A DNA stretch of 64,000 nucleotides from Sphingobacteriales bacterium (GCA_016708305.1 JADJGB010000001.1:310001-374000); one strand, 5' to 3'. Numbered from the stretch's first letter, positions 29,187 through 40,241 are shown. Translations and numbers: made by a program. The notes: generated by a model from the letters alone, not told the origin.

Positions 29187-32100
29187 ATGACATCCAATCT
29201 TACATCATTTACAAACAGATATCAACTCAGCAAAACACTACGCTTTGAATTAAAGCCGGTAGGTAAAACATTAGAACACATCCAAGCGAAAGGCTTACTT
29301 AGCGAAGATGAAAAGCGAGCCGAGAGCTACAAAAAAATGAAGAAAACCATTGATGGTTTTCACAAACATTTTATTGAGTTAGCAATGAGTACCGTAAAAA
29401 GTTGAAAGTTGGAAGCTTTTCAGGCATTGTTCAATGCAAGTCCTGAACGCAAAAAAGAAGAAAGTTATAAAAAGGAATTAGAGAAAGTACAGGATAGCTT
29501 AAGAAAGGAAATCGTAAAAGGATTTTCTACAGGCGAAGCAAAGGAGATTTTTGCTAATATTGATAAAAAAGAACTCATCACTGAATTGTTGGAGCAATGG
29601 ATACAACAACAAAAGGAAGATGATTTATATTTTGACGATAAATTCAAAAACTTCACTACTTATTTTGGGGGCTTTCACGAGAACAGGAAAAATATGTATT
29701 CCGACAAAGCTCAAAGCACTGCCATTGCCTATCGCTTGATTCACGAAAATCTGCCAAAGTTTTTGGAGAATATCAAAATCTTTGAAAAGATAAAAGCAGT
29801 TCCCGAAGTGTATGAAACATGCCAAACACTTTACAAAGACATTGAAGAATACTTGAATATCACTAAAATTGATGAAGCCTTTGAATTGGAGTATTATAAT
29901 GAGGTATTGACTCAAACCCAAATTGATGTTTATAATCTAATCATTGGTGGTAGGACTGCCGAAGAAGGCAAAAGGAAAATTCAGGGACTGAATGAGTATA
30001 TCAATTTATATAACCAAAAGCAGGAAAAAAACAAGAGAATACCTAAGCTAAAACTGCTGTATAAACAAATTTTAAGCGATAGAAGCAGTACTTCTTTTAT
30101 AGCAGAAAGCTTTACCGAAGACCAAGAAGTTCTAAATGCAATTGAAAAATATTATAAGTTTTATTTATTAGCTTTTCAAGCAGAAGGCAAAGACGATACC
30201 GAGAATGTATTGGAAAAAGTAAAAGAACTATTGGCCAATTTAAAAGAGTATGATTTAGGTAAAATCTATTTAAGAAATGATTCGAAGATTACAACTATTG
30301 CTCAGAAAATATTTGGCAACTATGGAGTGTTTAATACTGCTTTAGAATATTATTACGCTACAGTGGTAAAACCAGATTTTCAGAAAGAATATGAAAAGGC
30401 CAATCAGAAAAGGCGGGATACTTTAGATAAAGCACAAGCACAATTTGTAAAGCTATCTTATTTATCTATCGAACTGCTACAAACTGCTATTGATACTTAT
30501 ATAGCAACAATAGATAAAGAAGAAGAAAGCTATAAAAGATATAGTCCTACTTGCATAGTCGATTATTTTAAAAACAACTTTAAGGCAGAAAAAAAGGAAG
30601 ACAGTGACAAAGAATTTGGCTTGGTAGATAATATCAAAGCTAAATATTCCTGTATTCAAGGAAAATTGGGAACGCCTTATCCTAAAGATATAAAACTCAT
30701 TCAGCAGAAGGAGGATATTTTTAATATTAAAGTCTTTTTGGATAGCTTGATGGAGCTTGTACATTTTGTAAAGCCGTTGACTTTGGCGACCGATAGTGTA
30801 TTAGAAAAAGACCAAAGTTTTTATGGGCAATTAGAACCTTGGGTACAGCAGTTGGATTTATTGATTCCTCTGTACAATAAAATCAGGAACTATACCACAC
30901 AGAAACCGTTTAGTGAGGAGAAGTATAAATTGAATTTTCAGAATAGTACTTTATTAGACGGTTGGGATATGAATAAAGAAGAAGCCAATACTTCTATTTT
31001 ATTCGTGAAAGAGGGGAATTATTATTTGGGTATTATGGATAAAAATCAAAACAAAATATTCCGAAATATCCCTAAAGCAACAAGTGATAATTGTTTTCAA
31101 AAGGTGAATTATAAATTGCTTCCCGGAGCAAGCAAAATGTTGCCTAAGGTCTTTTTCAGTAATAAAAATATTGACTATTTCAATCCTAATGAAGATATTT
31201 TAAGAATCAGAAATCACAGCACACATACTAAAAGTGGAACACCTCAAACAGGGTTTGATAAATTTGATTTCAATACTCAAGACTGCCATCAGATGATTGA
31301 TTTCTTTAAAGAATCAATTAATAGACATCCGGAATGGAAAAATTTTGGATTTGAATTTTCACCTACCAAAAACTATGAAAGTATTGATGCTTTTTATCGT
31401 GAAGTAGAATTTCAGGGATATAATATTTCTTATATACCGATTGATGAAAGCCATATACATCAATTGGTTGACGAAGGCAAACTCTATCTATTTCAAATCT
31501 ACAACAAAGATTTTTCAAGTTATAGCAAAGGCAAACCCAATATGCATACGATGTATTGGAAGGCTTTGTTTGATGAAGAAAACCTGAAAGATGTTGTCTA
31601 TAAATTGAACGGACAAGCAGAAGTTTTCTTCCGAAAAAGTTCTATTAAAAATCCTGTGGTGCACAAAGCCAATGAAGCGGTTGCCAATAAAAATCTACTT
31701 GCCAAAAAGAAAGAGAGTGTGTTTCAATATGATTTGATAAAAGACAAGCGATACACCTTAGATAAGTTTCATTTTCACGTTCCGATTACCATCAACTTTA
31801 AGGCGACCGGTAAAGAATTTATCAATCAAGATGTAATGGATTTTTTACATCAAAACCCCGATGTCAATATCATTGGATTGGACAGAGGCGAAAGACATCT
31901 GATTTATCTGACCTTGATTAATCAAAAAGGAGAAATCATTTTGCAGGAATCTTTGAACAATATTACTGCAGAAAATCACCTGATAACAACGCCTTACCAC
32001 GAGCTATTAAACAAAAAGGAAATGGAAAGAGACGAAGCCCGAAAAAGCTGGGGAACCATTGAAAATATTAAGGAACTGAAAGAAGGTTATATCTCTCAAG

Positions 32101-33044
32101 TGGTGCATAAAATAGCCAAACTAATGGTGCAATACAATGCCATACTGGTAATGGAAGATTTGAATTTTGGATTTAAGAGAGGTCGTTTTAAGGTGGAAAA
32201 GCAAGTGTATCAGAAATTGGAGAAAATGCTGATTGACAAGCTCAATTACTTGGTGTTTAAAGATGTGAAACCAAGCGAGCCGGGCGGATTGTACAATGCT
32301 TTGCAGCTGACCAATAAATTTACAAGCTTTAAAGAAATGGGTAAACAAAGCGGATTCCTGTTTTATGTTCCTGCCTGGAATACCAGTAAAATAGACCCCA
32401 CCACGGGTTTTGTCAATCTGTTTGATACCCGATATGAAAACCTAGAAAAAGCAAAAGCTTTCTTTTCAAAGTTTGGAGATATAAGATTCAACCCCGCTGA
32501 AAAATATTTTGAATTTGTAGTGGAAAATTATTCCGCTTTTAATGCTAAAGCCGAAGGCACAAGGCAGGATTGGACGGTTTTTAGTTTTGGCGAAAGAATT
32601 AAAACCTTTAGAAATCCCGATGCCAATAATCAATGGGATAATAAAGTAATACAGCTTACGGAAGATTGGAAAGCCTTATTTGAAAAATACAAAATTGATT
32701 ACAGAACAGAGCTAAAAGAGCAAATATTGCAACAAACTGAGGCGGGTTTCTTCAAAGCAGCCTTGGACTTGTTTAAACTAACCCTTCAAATGCGCAACAG
32801 CATCACCAATAGCGAAGTGGATTATTTAATCTCGCCGGTAAAAAATATGCAGGGCGTATTTTTTGATAGTCGCAAAGCAGATGATACCCAACCCAAAGAT
32901 GCCGATGCCAACGGAGCTTATCATATTGCCAAGAAGGGATTGATGTGGTTAGAACAAATTAGACAATTTGATGGAGCCGATTGGAAGAAATTAGATTTGG
33001 ATAAAAGCAATAGAGCTTGGTTGCAATTTATTCAAAACAAATAA
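29187..33044 (+). CDS. cas12a: CRISPR effector nuclease Cas12a (Cpf1) with an in-frame TGA at codon 73
   Basis: crRNA-guided DNA endonuclease of type V-A. Including the stop, the frame has 1285 codons, normal for Cas12a. It opens with RYQLSKTLRFELKPVGKT; the REC part has TYFGGFHENRKNMYS, the PAM-reading region has KLLPGASKMLPKVFFS, and the RuvC residues are D899 (IGLDRGERHL), E990 (LVMEDLNFGFKRGRFK) and D1240 (DADANGAYH). The bridge helix and Nuc segment (LQMRNSITNS) are present. The TGA at 29403-29405 splits a 72-codon start from a 1211-codon remainder in the same frame. It lies in a 7-bp tandem repeat (AAAGTTG twice, 29398-29411); dropping nine bases would give the expected STVKLEAF. TTG at 29409 could restart translation. 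Confidence 0.95.
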
Positions 33045-33072
33045 TAATTTCATTAACTAAAAAGAAAAGGAT

Positions 33073-33729
33073 ATGGAAAAGTTTAAAATCACAAAAACGA
33101 TTCGCTTTAAACTTACAAGTTCAGATAAATCAATCTTGGATTACGAAATCAAAAAACTCAATAAAAATATCGAAAGTTTTGAACTAAAGAATTTCATTGT
33201 TGGACTTTCGGATTTTTTAGAAAAACTAGAAATTTTTTTATTCTTCACAAAAGATAATGAATTGCAAGTAAATGAGCGAATCAATTTTAAAGAGAGTTGG
33301 TTAAGATTAAATGCTAAAGATGAATACTATAAAATTTTGGGAAATAATAATCCTAATAAAATTATAAGTATTAAGGTCTCTGACGTTACAGGATTAGAAG
33401 AAATTATTAAACAACGATTTGATGGAGTCATAAATCAAATTAACAAGCTCAATGAGCTTGAAAATTTTGAACTAAATGAAAGGGCGAGAGATGAACAAAT
33501 GTCATTGCTCATAAAACAAATAGCAGGACGAAATTCAATTCCATTTTTCCTTTCTTTAGTGGAGAATACAGATAAAATGAATGAAGAAAATGATTCAAGT
33601 GTTTATTTGAAAAATAAAGCTGAAGCAATTAAAAATATGCTGTTGGTGGCTATCCAAAAATATTTACCCAACCAATCTCAAGGCTTATCCATTCTTAAAG
33701 CAAGCTTTATTAATAAAGACATAATTTAG
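33073..33729 (+). pseudogene. Second type V effector (Cas12a2-like), N-terminal fragment
   Basis: This 218-codon frame starts 28 bp after cas12a and opens with FKITKTIRFKLTSSDKS, the same kind of start as Cas12a proteins. It has no other complete domain and stops at 33729 only because an IS630-like element entered after codon 212-214. Codons up to 33708 join, in frame, with sequence from 34808 on the far side of the element to give FINNYYTINKTPIDFEKRKK. It is therefore the front end of the effector whose RuvC end lies at 34808-37687. Alone it is not expected to be active. Confidence 0.8.
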
Positions 33730-34815
33730 TTCTTATTTTAAAATATATTTTGTATATTTGCCCATGGCTAATACAAAACGTAAGAACAAAGATGCTCAGG
33801 AAGAGACTCGCTTTCGGATAGTGGGCTACTTAAAAAACAAACGGGGCACTCAAAAGCAGGCTTCCGAGATATTTTCTGTATCAGAAAGGAGTGTAAATAA
33901 AACATGGAATAAATACAAAAAAGAAGGCAAGCGTTCACTTTTGAATAAGAAGCGTGGCGTAAAAGGAGGCAAGAAGATAACCGGCCAGCAGGCTGCCGAA
34001 GTTCGACGGTTGATAAAGGATAAGATGCCCGACCGGTTAAAACTGGCCTTTAGTTTATGGACGCGTGCAGCCGTACAACAGCTTATCGAACAGAAATATG
34101 GCGTTGTATTAAGCGTGAAGCAGGTAGGTCGATATTTAAAAGCTGGGGCTATACACCGCAAAAGCCTATCCGCAAAGCATTTGAACAGAAACCCGAGCAG
34201 GTAAAGCAATGGTTGGAGAAGGAATACCCTGCCATAAAGAAGCGGGCAACTAAGGAGAAAGGAACGATTTATTTGGAGATGAAACCGGTATGCGAAGCGA
34301 CCATCAGGCAGGCAGAAGCTATGCGCCTAAAGGCAAAACCCCGTGGTGAAATCAACAGGACAACGGTTTTCGCTCAATATGATTTCAGCTATCAGCAATA
34401 AAGGTCATTTACAGTTTATGCTGATAGAGAAGTTTAACGGTGATGTATTTATTGATTTTTTGCAACGAATGATTCGTTATAGTAAACAAAAGATATTCTA
34501 TGTAACGGATGGTCATCCTGCACACAAAACAAAAAATTGAAGGTGTGGCTGGAGGAAAGCAAACATCGAATAGAGGTGTTTTCATTCCGCCCTATAGCCC
34601 CGAGTTGAATCGCAAGAATATTTGAATCAGGATGTAAAGACTAATGTTATCGGCAAAAAGCGTCCTATCAATAAAGCTGAAATGCGCCAACGTTGAAGGT
34701 TTTATGAATGAAAGAAAAAGCAATAAAAAGCAGGTGCAAAAATATTTCCATGCAGACCACGTCAGATACGCAGCATAGAAAATTAATACGAACTAAATTG
34801 GGTAACGATTAATAA
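33709..34815 (+). mobile_element. IS630-family insertion sequence disrupting the Cas12a2-like gene
   Basis: The insert is flanked by an exact 8-bp duplication ATTAATAA (33709-33716 and 34808-34815); one unit period is 1099 bp. IS630 elements duplicate a TA, and TA at 33711-33712 and 34810-34811 within this repeat fits, giving an element of about 1097 bp. The ends carry inverted AATTTAGTTC / GAACTAAATT (33723-33732 and 34789-34798) within weaker terminal similarity. It carries one transposase with a Bacteroidota -7 box (TATATTTG, 33753-33760) a few bases before its ATG. Its removal restores the host frame. Confidence 0.85.
33764..34778 (+). pseudogene. IS630-type transposase, multiply frameshifted
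   Basis: DDE transposase remnant. The intact first part (33764-34204) has a helix-turn-helix (KQASEIFSVSERSVNKTWNK) and linker. Further pieces follow in other frames: PEQVKQWLEKEYPAIKKRA, then GDETGMRSDHQAGRSYAPKG with the first catalytic Asp, then FYVTDGHPAHKTK with the second, then an APELN segment near 34600 with the Glu, and YFHADHVRYAA at the end. At least four single-base changes separate them, so no active enzyme would be made from this copy. The ATG at 33764 is used rather than a TTG two codons upstream. Confidence 0.85.
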
Positions 34816-37687
34816 CTACTATACTATTAACAAAACACCCATTGACTTTGAAAAGAGGAAAAAGGAATTGGAAAATCAATTGACTATAAAGATTACTAAT
34901 GAACAAATTCAGATTCAAAAATTTAAAAAAGGAAGTTTGGAGTTTGAATCCCCTTTTGATAAAAAAACAAATGCAGAAATAGTTAAGATTGTTAATGAAG
35001 AGCTAGCCAAGAATAAAAATGCAAAAATATATATCGGTCATAACCCTTTATCAGAAGAAATGATACTTTCTCTTCGTCAAATATTAAAACAAATAAAAGC
35101 CCAGCAAAGAAAAATATTCGAAGAAACTATCTGTAACCCAAACTCTACCTTTGAACAACTAAAACAAGATCCGAAGCTTTTTCTATTTAATAATATCTCT
35201 ATTGATGAATACAACAATTATAAAAAACTCACTAAGGAAATTCAAGAACTTGCTAGCCAAAAAAATAACACCCAAGAAGATTCTAAAAAAGAACAATTAA
35301 CAAGTGAAATTAAAAGTAAGACAGGAGAAAGAGGAGGGTTTTTAGATTATCAGAATAAAGATAAAGATAAAAGTAAATTATTCAGAACCTACAAAGACTT
35401 TATAAGAAAATACGCTGATGTTGCCCGAATACACGGCAGTACATTGGCATTACTAAAAAGTATTGAAAAAGAAAGTGTAGAATCCGCCCTGCTTTCTCAT
35501 TGGGCTTTGATTGTAGAAAATAACAAACAACATCAGCTTGTACTCATCCCTAAAGAAAAAGCAAAGGAATGTAAAGAATGGCTGGAAAATAAAAGAGAGA
35601 ACCCCGAAAATGATTTTCAAAGTACTATTTTTTGGTTTGAGTCTTTACAATTACGGAGCTTAAGAAAATTGTGTTTCGGCTTTGTTGAAAATAAGACAAA
35701 TAGTTTTTATAAAGAAATAAGCAAATGTGGAGATTTACAAAAATACATCTCTAATAATGGCAGAGGTTTTATTAAAGGAGAGTATGAATTTAAAGGAGAT
35801 GAACAAAAAATAATTCAATTCTATAAAGATGTTCTTAGTGCCAAATACACTCAATCTGTTCTTAAACTACCTTTCAAAGAAATAAATGATACAATAATTA
35901 AAAAGGATTTTGAAAATTTAGACGAATTTAAAATTGCTTTAAAAAGAATAACTTACAAAAGGTTTGTTTGTAAGCCCACGAATTACTTAGAAGAGATTAA
36001 AAAATTCAGTCCTAAAATCCTGGTTATAACTTCACAAGATTTGGAAAAGGAAGAAGTAAAGAATTTTAAAAACCATACCATTTTATGGAAAAAGTTTTGG
36101 ACAAAAGAAAATGAGGTAAAATATTTTGATTTTAGATTGAATCCAGAAATTCAGATTACCTACAGACTGCCCAAAACAAGTAGAGTGCTTAAATATGGCT
36201 CTGCTTCATCAAACTATGATCCTACAAAAAAGAATCGATATTTGAATCCTCAATTTACATTAGTTACTACAATTTCGGAAAATTGTAATAGCAACGAACC
36301 TCAATTGGCTTTTAAAACGGATGAGGAACTTAATGGACAAATAAGACACTATAATCAAAGGTTATGCACTGATTTTAAATTTGCATTTGGTATTGATAAT
36401 GGAGTTGCTGAATTAGCTGCATTCGGAGTATGTCATACTGATTTCTTAAAGAGCTCCACGCAAGATAGATTAGAAGCTTTTCATAATGTTAATGATTATG
36501 GATTCAAAACTATTAAAATAAAAAATCCATCATATTACGAACTATATAAAGGAAAAGACAAAAGAACTATTGCCCAAAATCCTTCCTTTTTTTTAAATAT
36601 GGAAACTTATAGAAAAGTCTTCAATAAAACAAAGGATGATTTTATTGCTATGTATGCTGAACAATTTGAAGAAGGAATTAGCCTTTCCTTAAATCTTTCG
36701 ATTGCCAAAGTAATCAATAATCAATTAGTGTTGAATGGTGATATTTATACCTTCTTCAATTTGAGTCTAAGGGAAGCTCAACGACTGATTTATGAAATGA
36801 ATGACCATTCTAAATTGGTATCTTCAATGCAAGTAATATTAAAAACTAACGAACAACTCAATCAAAATGAAAAATGGGCTTTTATCGAAAAAAACCACTC
36901 AGCTAAAAGCCTAAAGCCTTTAGAAACGAATGAACAAAGGAATAAATATATTGAATATGTTTTTGAGGGGAAACACAATAACGACGAAGAACTTATAAAG
37001 ATTTTTAATGGGATACAAATAATAAGAAAATATACACAAAAAGCCATTTATGCAATAAGTTATATGGAGGGAAATGGAGCCATTTTAGATATAAAAATGG
37101 TGTTTCAATCAAAGCCGCTCTTTGACTGTATAATGAGTGAAAATGAAATAATAAATAAGTTAGAGGGATTTAATAGGAAAGAAATTTCGAATGAAGAATT
37201 AGATTTAAAGCTTGTTAACCTGAAAAAAGCAGTTGTATCCAATGCTGTTGGTGTTATAGATTATCTCTACAAGTCTTATAAAGCACGTTTTGATGGTGAG
37301 GGTCTAATTGTCAAAGAGCATTTTAAGCCGGAAGATGTTGATAATAAAGTGGCAGATTTTAGGGGAAATATTTATCGTTTATTGGAGATGAAGTTGTATC
37401 AAAAATTTCAGAATTACGGCTTAGTACCTCCATTGAAAAGAATTTTATCCATAAGAGAAAAAAAGATAGATTTAGAGAATATTCAGAATATTGGAATTGT
37501 TGGCTTTGTCAATCCACAGGATACAAGCAATCAGTGCCCGGTTTGTAATATGAACAAAATGCGACATACTACAATTTGTCCGGAGAATTGTGGATTTGAC
37601 AGCAAGGACATATTCCATTCAAATGATGGTATAGCTGGTTTTAATATTGCCAAAAGAGGCTTAGGAAATATTCGAAATAAAATTTAA
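34808..37687 (+). pseudogene. Second type V effector (Cas12a2-like), RuvC and zinc-ribbon fragment
   Basis: This 959-codon part has no internal stop and retains the nuclease core. In the 939-codon numbering from TTG 34868, RuvC-I is FGIDNGVAELA (D510), RuvC-II is GLIVKEHF (E817) and RuvC-III is HSNDGIAGFNIAKRG (D920). Between II and III lies a zinc ribbon CPVCNMNKM...CPENC (C890, C893, C904, C908) where Cas12a has its Nuc domain. Joined with the fragment at 33073 the protein has 1171 residues. Tandem position next to cas12a, shared array, size and zinc ribbon match Cas12a2, an RNA-triggered nuclease causing abortive infection. Sequence identity to Cas12a is low apart from the RuvC motifs. Another Cas12 subtype is possible. 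Confidence 0.8.
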
Positions 37688-37720
37688 CTAATAAATGAAT
37701 TAAATAAAACCCAATAACCC

Positions 37721-38695
37721 ATGTCCGAAATCATATTTTACCAAACCGAAAACGGTGCTAAAATTCAGGTAAATCTTGAAAGTAAAACTGTTTGGCTTAC
37801 CCAAGCACAATTAGTGGAACTGTATGAAAGCAGCAAAGCCAATGTGAGTGAGCATATCAAACATATTTTTGAAGAAGGAGAATTGAGTAAAGAAGCAGTT
37901 GTTCGGAAATTCCGAACAACTGCCAGTGATGGGAAAAATTACAATGTCGAGCATTACAATCTCGATATGATTATCTCTTTGGGTTATCGGATAAAATCGA
38001 GTATTGCCACCCAATTCAGAATTTGGGCTACCGAACGATTGAAAGAATACATTATCAAAGGATTTGCCATCGATAAAGAGCGGCTTCAAAACTTAGGTGG
38101 TGGCAATTATTGGAAAGAGCTTTTAGATACTATTCGGGATATTCGAAGTAGCGAAAAAGTGATGTATCGGCAGGTACTGGATTTATATGCCACAGCAATT
38201 GACTATAATCCAAAGTCGGAAGAAAGTATTTTGTTTTTCAAAATTGTACAAAACAAACTGCACTATGCGGCACACGGAAATACCGCCGCCGAAACGATTT
38301 ATTTTAAAGTAGATTCCGAAAAGCCCTTTGCCGGATTAACGCATTTTAAAGGCAGCCACCCCACTCAGGCAGAAGCAATGATTGCTAAAAAATATTTGCA
38401 AGTAGAAGAATTGAAAGTCTTGAACAATTTAGTGTCGGCATACTTTGATTTGGCAGAGATTAATGCTTTGGAACAAAAACCAATGAGGATGCTGGATTAT
38501 GTTCAAGGGTTAGACAGGGTACTGTCTATGGCGGGAAGAGCCTTGCTGCAAGGTGCAGGAAAAATAGCGCACCAGCAAGCACAGGAAAAGGCAATTCAAG
38601 AATTTAAAAAGTATTATGCCAAAACCTTGAGTGAAGTGGAGCAGGCATATTTAGAACAAATTAAAACTATAGGGAAACAGGTAAAGGGTAAATAA
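37721..38695 (+). CDS. RhuM family protein inside the cas operon
   Basis: A 324-residue cytoplasmic protein of the virulence RhuM family (PF13310). It opens with IIFYQTENGAKIQVNLESKT and the winged-helix-like segment VWLTQAQLVELYESSKANVSEHI, then NYNVEHYNLDMIISLGYRI and FRIWATERLKEYIIKGFAI, all RhuM hallmarks, and ends in a helical region. The biochemical role of the family is unknown; members are common in defence and genomic islands. It lies 33 bp after the second effector and 13 bp before cas4 on the same strand, so it is transcribed with the CRISPR genes. It is not a usual cas gene. Confidence 0.88.
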   Translation: MSEIIFYQTENGAKIQVNLESKTVWLTQAQLVELYESSKANVSEHIKHIFEEGELSKEAVVRKFRTTASDGKNYNVEHYNLDMIISLGYRIKSSIATQFRIWATERLKEYIIKGFAIDKERLQNLGGGNYWKELLDTIRDIRSSEKVMYRQVLDLYATAIDYNPKSEESILFFKIVQNKLHYAAHGNTAAETIYFKVDSEKPFAGLTHFKGSHPTQAEAMIAKKYLQVEELKVLNNLVSAYFDLAEINALEQKPMRMLDYVQGLDRVLSMAGRALLQGAGKIAHQQAQEKAIQEFKKYYAKTLSEVEQAYLEQIKTIGKQVKGK

Positions 38696-38708
38696 ACGAC
38701 TACTTGCT

Positions 38709-39269
38709 ATGGAATCTTACATCACACTTTCCTTCCTCAATGATTTTATCTTCTGCCCCAGAAGTATCTATTTTCATCAGTTGTATGGAAGCTTTGCCGA
38801 AACGGTGTATAAGCAAAGCCCACAATACAAAGGTACGGCTGCACACGAAACCATAGACGAGCGGACATACAGCACCTCCGCACACATCTTGCAAGGGATG
38901 GAAGTGTATAGTGAGCAGTATAATATCTGCGGTAAGATAGATGTGTTTGATACACAGAAGGGCAGACTGACCGAACGCAAAAGGGAAATCAAAACCATTT
39001 ATGACGGCTATGTTTTCCAGGTTTATGCCCAATGTTTCGCATTACGTGAAATGGGTTATGCAGTAAATGAAATAGTGATTCACGACCTGGTACACAATAA
39101 AAACTATCCTGTTCCAGTTCCTGAAAACGATCCCGTAATGTTGGCAAAATTTGAACAATTGATAGCAGATATTCAAACCTTCGATTTAGAAACCACACCT
39201 TTTACGCCCTTGCTTTCAAAATGCCAAAACTGTATTTATAACCAATTATGCGATAAATCATTATGTTGA
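38709..39269 (+). CDS. cas4: CRISPR adaptation exonuclease Cas4
   Basis: RecB-like nuclease with an iron-sulfur cluster that trims prespacers and selects the PAM during spacer acquisition. The 186 residues show FLNDFIFCPRSIYFHQLYG (first cluster Cys), a conserved His in GTAAHETIDE, the nuclease GKIDVF and KREIKT motifs, a QVYAQCFALREMGY motif III and the C-terminal cysteines in KCQNCIYNQLC. Its stop overlaps the cas1 start by seven bases. It is intact, as are cas1 and cas2. Confidence 0.95.
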   Translation: MESYITLSFLNDFIFCPRSIYFHQLYGSFAETVYKQSPQYKGTAAHETIDERTYSTSAHILQGMEVYSEQYNICGKIDVFDTQKGRLTERKREIKTIYDGYVFQVYAQCFALREMGYAVNEIVIHDLVHNKNYPVPVPENDPVMLAKFEQLIADIQTFDLETTPFTPLLSKCQNCIYNQLCDKSLC

Positions 39270-40231
39270 GCCATCCGGATTTTAAAGAAAAGAACATCAT
39301 TATTGTTTTTTCAGAAGAAAAACAATATTTTTCATTCCGTAATGACAATTTATTAGTGTTTGACCGAGAGGATAAAATCATTTTGCAAAGTACCTGCCAT
39401 AGAATTCTGGCCTTATGGATAGTGGGTCATTGCAGTCTAAGTTCGGGGCTGATGGAGAGAAGCAAGAAATTTGGTTTTCCAATTGTGTTGTTGTCTTTCA
39501 GCTTTAGAATGATAGGCAGTTGGAATGCCCCGACCGAGGGCAATTTCCTGCTTCGTAAAAAACAATATGCTTATCAGGACTGGAGTATAGCCCGGCATCT
39601 GGTGCATAATAAATTAGAAAATCAGATTGCTACCCTAAACAGTATTCGTAAAAAATCGAATGCCTGCAAGGAGGCAATCGCCGCTTTGAGGAAGTATCAG
39701 CAGCAATTGCCTTTTGCTCAGGAACTCAGCGATATTATGGGCATTGAAGGTGTTGCTGCCAGGCTTTATTTTGAGCAATGGTTTTTTACGCTGCCCTGGA
39801 AAGGCAGAAGACCCAGAGCCAAAACAGATACCATCAATGTATTATTGGATATTGGATACACTTATTTGTTTTATATGGTTGAAAACATGTTGCATCTTTA
39901 TGGCTTCGATATCTATCAGGGCATCTATCATCGAAATTTTTATAACCGAAAATCATTGGTCTGCGACCTGCAAGAGCCTTTTAGATGTATTGTAGATCGT
40001 ATTATCAAAAAAGCCTACGGTTTGGGACAAATAAAAGATGAAGACTTTGTACTCCAAAAAGGGCAGTATCAACTTGCTTATAAAAAAAGCAAAGAATATA
40101 CCCGATGGCTAATGGCAAGTATTTTAGAATACAAATCTGAAATATTTCTTTATTGTCAAAAATATTACCGTTGTTTTATTCAACAAAAGCCAATAGGAGA
40201 ATATCCGATTTTTAAAATTAATAATCCCTAA
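39263..40231 (+). CDS. cas1: CRISPR integrase Cas1
   Basis: Metal-dependent integrase that inserts new spacers with Cas2. The 322-residue protein has a beta-rich N-terminal domain and an all-helical catalytic domain with the metal ligands expected in GIEGVAARLYF (Glu), GIYHRNFYNRKSLVCDLQEP (His and Asp/Glu). The ATG at 39263 overlaps cas4, which points to translational coupling. The length is typical for V-A Cas1. Confidence 0.96.
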   Translation: MLSHPDFKEKNIIIVFSEEKQYFSFRNDNLLVFDREDKIILQSTCHRILALWIVGHCSLSSGLMERSKKFGFPIVLLSFSFRMIGSWNAPTEGNFLLRKKQYAYQDWSIARHLVHNKLENQIATLNSIRKKSNACKEAIAALRKYQQQLPFAQELSDIMGIEGVAARLYFEQWFFTLPWKGRRPRAKTDTINVLLDIGYTYLFYMVENMLHLYGFDIYQGIYHRNFYNRKSLVCDLQEPFRCIVDRIIKKAYGLGQIKDEDFVLQKGQYQLAYKKSKEYTRWLMASILEYKSEIFLYCQKYYRCFIQQKPIGEYPIFKINNP

Positions 40232-40241
40232 AAATAATTAC

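Noticed and set aside
29403..29405. TGA in cas12a as a recoded sense codon
   Set aside because: TGA serves as a normal stop elsewhere in the window, for example cas4 (39267-39269), the GH3 fusion (24426-24428) and copy C of the caspase genes (56996-56998), so a changed genetic code is unlikely.
33723..34798. IS ends placed exactly at the AATTTAGTTC inverted repeats
   Set aside because: Removing only this span leaves a stop or shifts the frame, and no target duplication flanks it. The outer ATTAATAA pair gives both a duplication containing TA and a restored frame.
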